5,102 nt of DNA, taken from positions 1 to 5,102 of the forward strand of contig JAQVEU010000075.1 in assembly GCA_028697565.1 (NCBI GenBank). Reading direction: 5' to 3'. The stretch comes from Candidatus Ratteibacteria bacterium (GTDB taxonomy: Bacteria > Ratteibacteria > UBA8468 > B48-G9 > JAFGKM01). The notes under the pieces were generated by a model. That model made no database searches, was not told where the DNA came from, and saw only the letters and a program-made list of their open reading frames with translations. Positions 5,101 through 5,102 of this stretch are shown here, piece by piece; positions within the stretch are counted from its first letter, which is position 1, and every line of letters starts with the position of its first letter. Both the position numbers and the translations under genes were made by a program.

Positions 5101-5102
5101 TT

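Noticed and set aside
4868..5102. CRISPR array
   Set aside because: There are only two 32-bp copies, the DNA between them is itself a low-complexity heptamer repeat rather than a unique spacer, and no cas genes are present.

Overview
The window is an AT-rich, gene-dense bacterial segment with two convergent transcription units followed by a repeat-rich, apparently non-coding right end. The genes are of ordinary bacterial families. The lineage cannot be fixed from the sequence. The Trk system with two TrkA subunits, the exported OB-fold protein, and the G/C-run palindromes and heptamer repeats would fit an uncultivated anaerobic lineage (Omnitrophota- or Nitrospirota-like), but that is a weak inference.

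Left unit (+ strand, 1-3130): the end of one trkA, a complete second trkA, a 48-codon membrane micro-ORF, trkH, and a membrane-anchored extracytoplasmic OB-fold protein. The first four genes overlap at every junction (ATGA, TAATG, ATGA) and the fifth follows 7 bases after trkH, so this is one tightly coupled operon. TrkH is the K+-translocating subunit. The two TrkA proteins are RCK-type nucleotide-binding gating subunits and probably form a mixed ring on its cytoplasmic face. The micro-ORF between trkA and trkH is the most interesting gene. It looks like a small accessory subunit, and its translation may drive trkH, which has no visible ribosome binding site of its own.

Right unit (- strand, 4736-3063): a DUF486/DMT-family four-helix membrane protein, then miaB, the radical-SAM tRNA methylthiotransferase. 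The two are 12 bases apart and each has a ribosome binding site. The 3' ends of miaB and the OB-fold gene overlap by 68 bp on opposite strands, and no intrinsic terminator is visible between the two operons.

Right end (4737-5102): no gene is seen in these 366 bases. They hold the leader of the DUF486-miaB unit, a strong isolated hairpin (4827-4858), a roughly 120-bp nested palindromic element of C- and G-runs (4868-4986), and a tract with a 7-base period (4985-5102). That tract includes two identical 32-bp copies exactly 84 bases (12 x 7) apart and a GAGTAGC heptamer array. This looks like a small non-autonomous or REP-like repeat cluster rather than coding DNA.
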